A stretch of 28,829 nucleotides of DNA from an uncultured Oscillospiraceae bacterium. Lineage in GTDB: Bacteria; Bacillota; Clostridia; Oscillospirales; Oscillospiraceae. Below are positions 15,408 through 23,937 of this stretch, one piece after another. The stretch is from the NCBI GenBank assembly GCA_934661735.1, contig CAKUJN010000018.1, forward strand, positions 1-28,829, given 5' to 3'. The notes under the pieces were generated by a model. The model searched no databases. It saw only the letters and a program-made list of their open reading frames with translations, and was not told where the DNA came from. Position numbers and translations under genes: made by a program. Each line of letters opens with the position of its first letter. Position 1 is the stretch's first letter.

Positions 15408-16427
15408 ATGGCATCGCTGCACACAGGCGGGCAAACCGTAATTTTTGACCGCTCCCCTGTCATCATTTCCCACGCCGCCGTCGGCGGACGCATGGAGGGC
15501 GAGGGGCCGCTGAAGGACTCATTCGACTATCTCAGCCGCGACACGCGCTTCGGACAGAAAACCTTTGAAAAGGCGGAGACAAAGCTTCAGGAGCTTGCGC
15601 TGGACACCGCCAAGCGCAAGGCCGGCATACAGTACGCCGATCTGGACGTACTGTTCGCGGGCGATCTGCTGAACCAGTGCATCGGCTCGGCGTTCGCGCT
15701 GCGCGGGACGGCAATCCCCTATCTGGGGCTTTACGGTGCATGCTCAACCATGGCCGAGTCGCTGACCATGGCGGCGGCAGCCGTGAACGCTGGCTATGCG
15801 GGCCGCGCCGCGGCGCTGACCTCGTCACACTTTGCCTCAGCTGAGCGGCAGTACCGCTTCCCGCTGGCCTACGGCGGACAGCGCACGCCCACGGCGCAGC
15901 GGACCGTCACGGCGGCAGGCTGCTGCATCGTTGCGAACAGCGGCAGCGGCGCGCGCGTGGAGTGCGCAACCATCGGGCGCGTGGAGGACTACGGCGTCAA
16001 GGACGCAAACAACATGGGCGCGGCCATGGCGCCGGCGGCGTATTCAACGCTTCGGGCACATTTCCGTGACACCGGCCGGAAGCCGCAGGATTATGATCTG
16101 ATTGTCACAGGCGACCTCGGTCAGCTCGGAAAGCAGCTGCTGATTGAGCTTTTCTCGCGCGACGGCGTTGATCTGCGCGCAAACTACAGCGACTGCGGCA
16201 CGATGATCTTCGACACACAGCAGCAGGACGTGCACGCGGGCGGCTCGGGCTGCGGCTGCGGTGCGTCGGTGCTCTGCGGGTATCTGCTGTCGCAGATGGA
16301 ATGCGGAAAGCTGGGAAGCCTCCTGTTCTGCGCAACCGGTGCGCTGATGTCGCCGACGTCCAGCTGGCAGGGCGAGAGCATTCCCTCGATTTGTCACGCG
16401 GTCGCAATCCGCGCGGAAGGCAGGTGA
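15408..16427 (+). CDS. spoVAD: stage V sporulation protein AD
   Basis: A 339-aa thiolase-like protein. The SpoVAD pattern is clear: GGQTVIFDRSPVIISHAAVGG at the start, DLLNQCIGSAFALR, LGLYGACSTMAESL, SSHFASAERQYRFPL, and DCGTMIFDTQQQDVHAGGSG near the C-terminus. In Bacillus this subunit binds dipicolinic acid and, with the SpoVA membrane proteins, moves Ca-DPA into the forespore and out at germination. It acts at the inner forespore membrane. GGGAGGG precedes the chosen ATG; a longer frame from 15363 has no ribosome site. spoVAE follows after 7 nt. The usual upstream partner spoVAC is not in this locus. Confidence 0.97.
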   Translation: MASLHTGGQTVIFDRSPVIISHAAVGGRMEGEGPLKDSFDYLSRDTRFGQKTFEKAETKLQELALDTAKRKAGIQYADLDVLFAGDLLNQCIGSAFALRGTAIPYLGLYGACSTMAESLTMAAAAVNAGYAGRAAALTSSHFASAERQYRFPLAYGGQRTPTAQRTVTAAGCCIVANSGSGARVECATIGRVEDYGVKDANNMGAAMAPAAYSTLRAHFRDTGRKPQDYDLIVTGDLGQLGKQLLIELFSRDGVDLRANYSDCGTMIFDTQQQDVHAGGSGCGCGASVLCGYLLSQMECGKLGSLLFCATGALMSPTSSWQGESIPSICHAVAIRAEGR

Positions 16428-16434
16428 AGCGATT

Positions 16435-16791
16435 ATGGAATATCTGAAGGCATTTCTGGTCGGCGGGCTGCTGTGCGTCATCGGCCAGATTCTGATTGAC
16501 AAGACCATGCTCACGCCGGCGCGCATTCTGACGGCCTATGTCGTCGCGGGCGTTGTACTCGGCGCGGTGGGACTTTATGAGCCGCTGGTCGAATGGGCGG
16601 GTGCGGGCGCGACCGTCCCGCTGACGGGCTTCGGCTACAATCTGGCAAAGGGCGTCAAGGCCGCCGTGCAGGAAAAGGGCCTGCTCGGCGTGATGACCGG
16701 CGGCTTTGAGGCGGCAGCCGGCGGCATTGCTGCGGCAATCTTATTCGGCTTTCTGGCCGGACTTTTCTGCAAGCCAAAGGATAAATTCTGA
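16435..16791 (+). CDS. spoVAE: stage V sporulation protein AE (SpoVAEb type)
   Basis: A 118-aa integral membrane protein with about four hydrophobic segments: FLVGGLLCVIGQILID (about 7-22), ILTAYVVAGVVLGAVG (31-46), a less hydrophobic middle, and GIAAAILFGFLAGLF (about 97-111). The start MEYLKAFLVGGLLCVIGQIL is typical of SpoVAE. With SpoVAC and SpoVAD it forms the Ca-DPA channel of spores. It is translated with spoVAD, with 7 nt between them. A charged tail KPKDKF ends the protein. Complete, with no truncation. Confidence 0.96.
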   Translation: MEYLKAFLVGGLLCVIGQILIDKTMLTPARILTAYVVAGVVLGAVGLYEPLVEWAGAGATVPLTGFGYNLAKGVKAAVQEKGLLGVMTGGFEAAAGGIAAAILFGFLAGLFCKPKDKF

Positions 16792-16861
16792 AAATCGGGA
16801 AAAAATAAGTCTGCGGCATAACCGCAAAGCTGAAAATCACAAATCAATGGAGGCGTTTTTC

Positions 16862-16984
16862 ATGGAAAACCGCAACAGCAAGCAGAATACCACCAATCAG
16901 AACACCAATCAGAACCGTACCCAGAGTTCCAACCAGAACTCCAACCAGAACCGCACGCAGAGCAGCAATCAGAACTGCAAATAA
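16862..16984 (+). CDS. 40-aa Asn/Gln-rich repeat protein, possible small spore protein
   Basis: A 40-residue polar peptide starting MENRNSKQNTTNQN. It is made of a duplicated block NQNRTQSS plus NQN spacers and ends NQNCK. About 60 percent of residues are Asn or Gln, with no hydrophobic residue after the first Met. GGAGG lies 7 nt before the ATG at 16862 and a terminator follows, so it is a plausible real gene despite its size. It lies 71 nt after spoVAE with no terminator between, so it should share the sporulation transcript. The composition recalls gamma-type small acid-soluble spore proteins and other Asn/Gln-rich spore mini-proteins, but there is no full motif match. The function is unknown. 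Confidence 0.75.
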   Translation: MENRNSKQNTTNQNTNQNRTQSSNQNSNQNRTQSSNQNCK

Positions 16985-17000
16985 GACGCGGGAACGTGAA

Positions 17001-17030
17001 ACGGCCGGACGCTGTGCGTCCGGCCGTTTT
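17001..17030. terminator. shared bidirectional terminator between the spoVA unit and addA
   Basis: A 12-bp perfect stem (ACGGCCGGACGC with GCGTCCGGCCGT) and a 3-nt loop. The plus strand has TTTT after it and the minus strand TTT. It lies between the stops of convergent genes. Confidence 0.8.
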
Positions 17031-17044
17031 CGCGATTCATGCCG

Positions 17045-20000
17045 CTAGACCTCGACGGCCTGTCCGGCATCGAAGAAATAGAGATACTTTGCTTTAACAG
17101 GCATGGCGTAAATGCGCGACAGGGCCTGCGCATAGGCATTCAGCTGCGGCGTATAGTCCGCCGCGCGCCGGTGGAGATTGCCGTGAATGCGGTCGGTTTT
17201 GAAGTCGACGATTACAAGCCCCTCCGCCTCACGCCAGAAGCAGTCGACCACGCCCTGAAGCATGATCTGCTCGCCCGCCGCATCGGGCACATACTCGCCC
17301 GCATCGGTCAGGATGGAGAACTTGAACTCGCGCACCGTTTCCGCAGACAGAATGCGCCGCCCGAACGTGCCGGCAAACAGCTCCAGAATCTGCGATTCAT
17401 TCACGCTCTGCGCCTGCGCCGGCGTCAGGAAGTGCTCGTCCGTCAATCGCGCAAGCTCGGCGCGCACGCCCTCGGGCGTTGTGCAGCGGTCATAGCGTAC
17501 ATACTGCATGAAAAGATGCGTCGCGCTCCCCTTTTCCCTGCCGCTCAGCTGTGTTTTCACACGGAAATCGGGACGTCGGAACGCCTCGGACGCGGACGGC
17601 AGGACAGCTTGCGCCTCCTCGGCGGCCTCCAGATCAAGCGCCCGCCCCTTCAGCTGTGTTGCGGTGAGCTTGGAGGCCGTATGCGTCGCCGCCTCGTGCG
17701 CATAGCGCTGTGCAAGCCCGTCCAGAAGCGACTGCATCTGCGCAGTCTGCTGCGGTGCGGCTGCAAAGCGCCCTTCGTCCGGCAGCTCGGGCGCGGCCTC
17801 GTCCCCGCCGCTGTGCCAGCGGATAACCCACGGGTCCGGCCGGACGCTGCTGACGTGGTTCGATCCGCACTGGGCAAACAGCTCGCCCGCCTCCGTGCGG
17901 CAGAGCGCTGCCATCAGCACCCAGTCGCCAGGACACAGCGCCGACGCTGCGACCTCCGGCCGCAGCGGGAGCGACAACGCCGCGTTCCATTTTTGCAGCG
18001 TGCCCGACAGGCGCGCCGAGCAGCAGCTCATGATCAGCATTTCGCGCGCGCGTGTCATCGCCACATACAGCACGCGCATTTCCTCTGCGATGGTCTGCCG
18101 CCGCTTCTTCAATGAAAGCGCCGTGCGCGCCGCGCCGGAGTAATAGGCCTTCGCCGCGGTATCGACAACGTTGCTGCCGATGAGCAGACCGTCGTCCAGC
18201 AGAACCGGCGCCGCGTTGTCGCTGAGATTGAAGCGGCGCGACAGATCGGCCAGAAATACAATCGGAAATTCCAGTCCCTTGGACTTGTGGATGCTCATAA
18301 TGCGCACGGCGTCCGCGCCCGTGTCGCGCTGTACGGCGGCGGCAGCGCCGCCGCTCTCCTCCAGTTGCGTCAGCCAGCGGCAGAAGCCGCTGAGGCTCCC
18401 GCCGTAGGCAGGCTCGTTATCCGCTGCCAGCTGCCGCAGCGCAAGCAGATTTGCCGTGCGCACCGCGCCGTCAGGCATTGCGCCGAACACATGGTCCAGC
18501 TCCAGCGTGAGCAGCAGCTCATCCATCAGCTCGGTCAGTGGAAGCTCGGCCGCGCGCAGGCGCGCGCGCGCCAGCCACGACAGGAAATTTGTGAGCTTTT
18601 CACTCTTTTCCGGACAGGCGCACAGACAGTCGTACAGATCGTCCGTCCGGTTCCCCGCGCGCGCCGCGGCCAGCTCGTCCGGCGTAAAGGCAAACGCCTG
18701 ACTGGCCATGGCCGTGACCAGTGGGATATCGCGGTGCGGATTGTCGATGATTTGCAGAATGGCCGAGAACACCTCGACCTCGGTCGTGTCCAGAATGCTC
18801 CCGCCGCGGTCGGTCACACACGGAATCTGAAGCCGCGCAAGCGCCGCCGCGTATTCCTCTGCCGCCGAGCCAGGCGAACGCATCAGAATGACGATATCGC
18901 CCGGGCGCGCCGGACGCAGGCCACCGCCGTCGGTGACAAGCGTTCCGCCGCGCAGAAGCTGCCGGATGCGCGCCGCGGCAAACGCCGCCTCACTCTGGGC
19001 CTTTTCCGGCTTCCGTTCGCCGGAGGTATCCAGCTCGATGCAGTGCAGCTCGACCTTTGGCTGCGGCGTGGGCGGATAGCTCCTGTTTCCGTTTTTCAGC
19101 GCCTCGTCCTGCGTATAGCACAGCTCGCCCGCCTCACGGCTCATGACCAGAGAGAACACGTCGTTGACCGCGTCCAGGATCTCCCGCCGCGAGCGGAAAT
19201 TCTCGGAAAGGAGAATTCTTCTCCCCTCGCCGTCCGCCGCGTCCGTGTAATCGGCATACGTCTCGTACTTTTTCAGGAAGATCGTCGGGTCCGCCAGCCG
19301 GAAGCGGTAGATTGACTGCTTGACGTCGCCGACCATGAAGCGGTTGACGCCGCCGCGTGAAACCGCCTCGAAGATGCACTCCTGCACGGCGTTCGAGTCC
19401 TGATACTCATCGACCAGAATTTCGCGGTAGCGCGCGGAAATCTCACGTGCCGCAGCCGTCGGCGCGCCGGAGTGCTTCTGACACAGCAGGCGGATGGTCT
19501 CATGCTCAAGATCGGAAAAATCCAGCAGCTTTCTGCGTCGTTTTTCCTGCGTATAGCGCGCATCAAACATGGAAATCAGCTCAAGCAGGCCCTTGATTGC
19601 CGGCGCGGTGCGCCGCAGATCGTCCATCACGCGCGCAGACGGCGCGTAAAACGGCTCCTGCGCGGCGCGCACGCCCTCCAGCGCCGCCTTGCGCAGATTC
19701 TGAACCGCCTCCTTGCGCGCCGCGTCCTCCGGCTTGCGCACGGGACGCAGCGTGCCGAAGCCCGCAATGCGGTTTTCATAAATTTCATCCCACGCGGACG
19801 CGCACATCAGCGCGCGGACGGCACACAGGTTCTCTGTGAAAAGCGGCGCATAGATCTGCGTCAGCGTTTCGTCGCCGCGCATCATCGCAAGCGCGTCCGT
19901 CAGCGCGCGCTCGGCTGCACGCAGCGCATCATGGAGCGCGTCAATCAGATACCGGCCCCAGACGGTCTGCTCAGCCGCCGCATCCGGTGCAAAGCGGTAC

Positions 20001-20602
20001 GCCTGCACGCACTGCTCCATCCACGCATGCGGGTCCACGCGGCAGCGCACCGCGTCGTAGACCGGCATCACCAGCTCACTCAGCCGCCGGTCGTCGCGGC
20101 CATAGCCCAGCTGATCGATCAGCGCGCGGCGGGCCGGATGCCCGTCAAGCGAGGCGTAGACCTCCTCCAAAAGATCGTCAAATACGCTCTGCCGGAGCGC
20201 GTCGGCCTCCTGCTCCTCACAGACGCGGAAATCCGCCGGAATGTCCAGCAGATGTGCGTATTCGCGCAGAATGGACGCGCAGAAGGCATGAACAGTTGAA
20301 ATCTGCGCCAGATAGATCCGCGTGGACTGCCGCTGAAGCCGGAGGTTTTCGGGATCGGCGGCCAGCCGTCCGGCAAGCTCCTTCGCAATTTTGCCGCGCA
20401 GCTCGGCCGCGGCGGCTTTTGTATAGGTGATAATCAGGAATTCATCCAGATCAACCTCACGGTCGGGGTCCAGTACCTGCGCCATCAGACGGTCGACCAG
20501 CACCTTCGTCTTGCCGGAACCGGCAGCCGCCGATACCAGCAGCGCGCCGCCGCGGTTGTCCACAACCGCCTGCTGCGCCTGTGTCAGCCGTATCTCAGCC
20601 AT
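17045..20602 (-). CDS. addA: helicase-exonuclease AddAB, AddA subunit
   Basis: 1185 aa (Bacillus AddA has 1232). A UvrD/PcrA-like helicase fused to a nuclease. The Q-motif LTQAQ (6-10) is followed by Walker A AAAGSGKT (25-32), Walker B with LVDEYQDSN, VGDVKQSIYRFRLADP (motif III region), MSIHKSKGLEFPIVFL (motif V region) and LYVAMTRAREML (motif VI). The C-terminal RecB-type nuclease motif shows D1120 (GVVD), then D1133 and K1135 (IVDFKTD). With AddB it resects double-strand breaks for RecA loading and degrades foreign DNA. The start at 20602 has AGGAGGTG upstream and overlaps the addB stop by 8 nt; a longer frame inside addB is rejected. Confidence 0.97.
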   Translation of the reverse strand: MAEIRLTQAQQAVVDNRGGALLVSAAAGSGKTKVLVDRLMAQVLDPDREVDLDEFLIITYTKAAAAELRGKIAKELAGRLAADPENLRLQRQSTRIYLAQISTVHAFCASILREYAHLLDIPADFRVCEEQEADALRQSVFDDLLEEVYASLDGHPARRALIDQLGYGRDDRRLSELVMPVYDAVRCRVDPHAWMEQCVQAYRFAPDAAAEQTVWGRYLIDALHDALRAAERALTDALAMMRGDETLTQIYAPLFTENLCAVRALMCASAWDEIYENRIAGFGTLRPVRKPEDAARKEAVQNLRKAALEGVRAAQEPFYAPSARVMDDLRRTAPAIKGLLELISMFDARYTQEKRRRKLLDFSDLEHETIRLLCQKHSGAPTAAAREISARYREILVDEYQDSNAVQECIFEAVSRGGVNRFMVGDVKQSIYRFRLADPTIFLKKYETYADYTDAADGEGRRILLSENFRSRREILDAVNDVFSLVMSREAGELCYTQDEALKNGNRSYPPTPQPKVELHCIELDTSGERKPEKAQSEAAFAAARIRQLLRGGTLVTDGGGLRPARPGDIVILMRSPGSAAEEYAAALARLQIPCVTDRGGSILDTTEVEVFSAILQIIDNPHRDIPLVTAMASQAFAFTPDELAAARAGNRTDDLYDCLCACPEKSEKLTNFLSWLARARLRAAELPLTELMDELLLTLELDHVFGAMPDGAVRTANLLALRQLAADNEPAYGGSLSGFCRWLTQLEESGGAAAAVQRDTGADAVRIMSIHKSKGLEFPIVFLADLSRRFNLSDNAAPVLLDDGLLIGSNVVDTAAKAYYSGAARTALSLKKRRQTIAEEMRVLYVAMTRAREMLIMSCCSARLSGTLQKWNAALSLPLRPEVAASALCPGDWVLMAALCRTEAGELFAQCGSNHVSSVRPDPWVIRWHSGGDEAAPELPDEGRFAAAPQQTAQMQSLLDGLAQRYAHEAATHTASKLTATQLKGRALDLEAAEEAQAVLPSASEAFRRPDFRVKTQLSGREKGSATHLFMQYVRYDRCTTPEGVRAELARLTDEHFLTPAQAQSVNESQILELFAGTFGRRILSAETVREFKFSILTDAGEYVPDAAGEQIMLQGVVDCFWREAEGLVIVDFKTDRIHGNLHRRAADYTPQLNAYAQALSRIYAMPVKAKYLYFFDAGQAVEV

Positions 20603-23600
20603 TGCGGCACCTCCTTTCGACCTCCTGCCAGAACTCGTCCGGCTTGACGGCGGCAATCGGCCGCTCGTCATGACGGCAGCTGTCATAGTGGCAGCACTGC
20701 CGGAAATCGCAATATGTACATGACGAGGCCGACGGCCCGCGCACAATCGGGTTCGGCGTCAGCGCGCCGGAGAGAATCTCTCCGGTCATCCCGCCAAGCG
20801 TTTTCTGCACGAACGCTTCCAGCAGCGCCAGCTGCTCACGCGTGGCAAGATCGCCGCGGCGCTCGCCCTTTTTCAGCTGGTACGGCAGGTATTTCGGCTG
20901 ATCGGCCACCGGCTCCATTGCGTCAAGCACCTGCTCGTCAGCGAGAAGAAGTCCCTTGCGGCGGCGATGCTTTTCGCGCTGCTTTTCCAGCGCCTCGTCT
21001 ACATTTTCGGCCTCCACACGCTCCATATCGGCGCGCGCCGGAACGTACAGAACGCCCGCCGGCCAGAGCTTTTCGCCGTAATACGCCCCGCCTGAGCGCC
21101 GCAGGGCAAACAGATAGATCAGCATCTGAAGCCCCTGACCGCACAGAATGTCGGCGTAGTCAAAATCCTTGTGTCCCGTCTTATAGTCAATCACGCGGTA
21201 GTACGCGCCGCCGTCCGTCTCATACAGGTCGACGCGGTCGACAAAGCCGGACAGCACGCCCGCGCCGCGCGGCGTGTCGACGCGCACTGGCGGCATACCG
21301 CCCCCCTGCGCGGAAAACGGCAGCTCCACGCTGCGCGGTGTGAAGCGCGAAAGGCGCAGTTCATGTCCCACGTCCTCGACGACGGACAGAACCTCGTCCA
21401 TATTCCGCGCGTACAGATAGGAAAAGCGTTCGCCGCGCCGCGCCAGATCTGGCAGGAACGTGCTTGTGTACGTCTCGGCATGCCGCCGCGCAATTTCGCG
21501 CAGCGCATCGTCGGAGACAAGCGCGAAGCCGCCGTTCGACGTGACCTCCGCCACCGTCTTTTCCAGCACATAGTGCACAAACGTGCCGAAAACCGGCGCG
21601 TCAAAGCGCGCCTGCCGCCACGGCTCGGCCTTAAGGCCGTAGTTCATAAAAAATGAGAAGCGACAGCCCGCAAAGCGGTCGATACGTGAGGCGGAGAGTT
21701 GGATCTCGCGGCCGTAGAGGCCGTGTACCGTCTGTTCGCGCAGCTGGGTGAAATCATACCTTTCTCTGCTTTGAAGCGCGTGTGCAGCCTCTGCAAGCGT
21801 CTGCGGCACATCCGTGCCGCGGCGCATTGCCTCCGCCGCCGCTTCGGCATGGTCGGCAGCGAAGCAGACATCCGCGTCCGTCGTCGTGCACAGGCCGCCA
21901 AACAGCTCAGCCGTGCGCGTGTAGAGAAACGACGGCTGGTCCGAGCTGCACGAAAGCGCGCAGGTATCCGTCGCGGCGGAAAGCGCCGCGTAGACCCAGC
22001 CAAGCTCCCGCGTCAGACTCTGCTCCTGTCCCGGCGAAAGGCGCAGCTGCATTCCGAGAAGCGTCTGGCGTTCGGCCTCGGTAAATACGCCGCCGGAAAA
22101 CTGGAACGATGGAAGAAGTCCCTCCTCCGCGCCCAGCACAATCAGATGCGGTGCACGCTTGTGCCGGAAGGCCGGAAGCGGGCCGATCTGCACCTCATCC
22201 ACGGCGGCGGGAATCGTCCCGACGGAGTACTGCGAAAGCAGCATCCGGAACATCTGCGTAAATTCCTCCGCATGCAGCTCGCAGCTGCCCAGCACCAGCG
22301 CCGTCTGCTCCATGGCCTGCATGAGGATCTCATGCAGCTGCCGCAGCTCCTGCGCCTGCTGGGCGCGGCCCTCGCGCTCCAGCCGCGCAGCCTGCTCCGC
22401 AAGCTTCTCACGAAGCGCCGCCTGCTCACAGAGCTCATCCAGCGCCGTCAGCATTTCCGACGCGCAGTGCGCGCCAGACCACGCCGTGCGCAGCGCCGCC
22501 AGCGGCGCCATGGCGCATGCGCGCCATTCGTTCAGCTGCGCAAGCGCCTGCTTCGATGCCTCGTCCCACGCCGCGCCATAGCCGCGCGGGTGCATCGTCC
22601 AATCTCCGAGCCACATACTCCCGCGGATGTTCCATGTAAACGCATAGCGCTCAAGCCTGTCGCACGCGTCCGGCGGAAGCGGAGAGAGCGTCGATTTGAG
22701 ATAGCGCATCACGGCAGCCGGCTCGAAGCGCTCAACCGCCTCCATCGCCGACAGCACCGCGGCAAACAGCGGCTTTTTCAGAATATCGGTATTTCCGGCA
22801 AAGTAGGCCGGAATGCCCGCGCGGGCAAAAATCCGCCGCAGATGCGGCTCATAAAGGGCCGGATCACTCAGCGCAATGCACACGTCGCGATAGCGTCCGC
22901 CCGCCGCGGCAATCTGCCGCACGCGCCATGCAGCAAAGCGGCACTCCCGTTCCGGCGACTGCGCCCTGTGCAGCCACAGTTCCGGCGCAGGTGCGTCAAC
23001 GGACGCAAAGCGCGGCGCAAACAGGCCGGAAAGCCAGCGGCTCAGCACCTCGCGGCGCGCGGGCGGCGTCTGCGGCCGCTGCGTCACAACCGGCACGTTC
23101 CGGCGCGCGGCAACGGACTTTAACGTCCGCACCGTTTCATTCGCCGTGCGGAACGCACTCCCGGAACCGCCCGCCGTCATGGCAAACGTCACCTCGCGGG
23201 CGCCGCTGATCAGTGCCGTCAGGATTTCCAGCTCAACGGCGGTAAAATCACTGAAGCCGTCAATCCAGATCGTCTTGTCCGCGGCATAGTCCGTCTGCCG
23301 CAGCAGCTCCTCCAGCCGTGTCAGACGCGTGACCGGATCGCTCCGGCCCGTCTTGCAGACGGCAAGATAGCTCTCGTAAATCAGCGCCAGCTCGCTCAGC
23401 TTCTGTGCAAACTGTCCGCTTAAAAGCGCGGCGGCGCGCGTCAGCTCCTCCGGATGGACAGAGCAGGTCATGAATTCCTCAACGGCGGCGCACAGGCGCT
23501 GTAAAAACTCGGTTTTCATGCACACCGCTGCATAGTATTTGATGCGCGGGCGCACGCGGGAAACCGCCAGATACATGCTTAAAAACCGGCCGCCCTTGTC

Positions 23601-23852
23601 CAGATATTCCTCGCACACGCCGCCGTAGAGTGAAAACACGCGTCCGGCAAGGCGCGTAAAGCTCAGCACCTCGGCATAGCGGCTGACGGCGTCGCCGCCG
23701 GCGGCGCAGAGCGCGCGCTCGGTCTCATGCGAATACTGCTCCGGCACGATCAGAATCTGCCCGCCGTCTCCCGCGCGCGCGCGTTCACAGATGCGGCCGA
23801 TCAGCTCGGCGCTGTTTTGCAGACGGTCCGGCCCGCAGATCAGCTTCAGCAC
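20595..23852 (-). CDS. addB: helicase-exonuclease AddAB, AddB subunit with degenerate Walker A
   Basis: 1085 aa (Bacillus AddB has 1166). The start is GTG (23852) with AGAGGGG upstream. It has a UvrD-like but inactive helicase body and a C-terminal RecB-type nuclease: D889 and K891 in VIDYKTG. Four cysteines, C730 (FAGC), C1045, C1048 and C1054, reproduce the spacing of the AddB iron-sulphur cluster (CxxC then five residues to C). It pairs with AddA. Unusual: the N-terminus reads LICGPDRLQNSAELI where active relatives have a GxxGxGKT/S Walker A loop, so ATP binding at that site is probably lost. The nuclease and cluster residues are intact. The gene overlaps addA by 8 nt. Confidence 0.95.
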   Translation of the reverse strand: MLKLICGPDRLQNSAELIGRICERARAGDGGQILIVPEQYSHETERALCAAGGDAVSRYAEVLSFTRLAGRVFSLYGGVCEEYLDKGGRFLSMYLAVSRVRPRIKYYAAVCMKTEFLQRLCAAVEEFMTCSVHPEELTRAAALLSGQFAQKLSELALIYESYLAVCKTGRSDPVTRLTRLEELLRQTDYAADKTIWIDGFSDFTAVELEILTALISGAREVTFAMTAGGSGSAFRTANETVRTLKSVAARRNVPVVTQRPQTPPARREVLSRWLSGLFAPRFASVDAPAPELWLHRAQSPERECRFAAWRVRQIAAAGGRYRDVCIALSDPALYEPHLRRIFARAGIPAYFAGNTDILKKPLFAAVLSAMEAVERFEPAAVMRYLKSTLSPLPPDACDRLERYAFTWNIRGSMWLGDWTMHPRGYGAAWDEASKQALAQLNEWRACAMAPLAALRTAWSGAHCASEMLTALDELCEQAALREKLAEQAARLEREGRAQQAQELRQLHEILMQAMEQTALVLGSCELHAEEFTQMFRMLLSQYSVGTIPAAVDEVQIGPLPAFRHKRAPHLIVLGAEEGLLPSFQFSGGVFTEAERQTLLGMQLRLSPGQEQSLTRELGWVYAALSAATDTCALSCSSDQPSFLYTRTAELFGGLCTTTDADVCFAADHAEAAAEAMRRGTDVPQTLAEAAHALQSRERYDFTQLREQTVHGLYGREIQLSASRIDRFAGCRFSFFMNYGLKAEPWRQARFDAPVFGTFVHYVLEKTVAEVTSNGGFALVSDDALREIARRHAETYTSTFLPDLARRGERFSYLYARNMDEVLSVVEDVGHELRLSRFTPRSVELPFSAQGGGMPPVRVDTPRGAGVLSGFVDRVDLYETDGGAYYRVIDYKTGHKDFDYADILCGQGLQMLIYLFALRRSGGAYYGEKLWPAGVLYVPARADMERVEAENVDEALEKQREKHRRRKGLLLADEQVLDAMEPVADQPKYLPYQLKKGERRGDLATREQLALLEAFVQKTLGGMTGEILSGALTPNPIVRGPSASSCTYCDFRQCCHYDSCRHDERPIAAVKPDEFWQEVERRCRNG

Positions 23853-23888
23853 GGTATCCCCTCTTTCTGTCGTCGTTCTTCAAAACGG

Positions 23889-23897
23889 ATTATAGCA
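23889..23897 (-). promoter_or_regulatory. extended -10 promoter of addBA
   Basis: On the minus strand TGCTATAAT, a perfect TATAAT with the TGn extension, lies about 40 nt before the GTG. The -35 region overlaps the U-tract of the upstream terminator and has no clear consensus. Confidence 0.7.
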
Positions 23898-23910
23898 TAG
23901 ATTCGCGCAC

Positions 23911-23937
23911 AAAAAAACGGACACATTATGTGTCCGT
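23911..23937 (-). terminator. terminator overlapping the spoIIR stop codon
   Basis: A 9-bp stem ACGGACACA/TGTGTCCGT with the stop codon TAA as the loop, followed by a seven-T tract on the minus strand. The last three codons of spoIIR form one arm. Confidence 0.9.
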
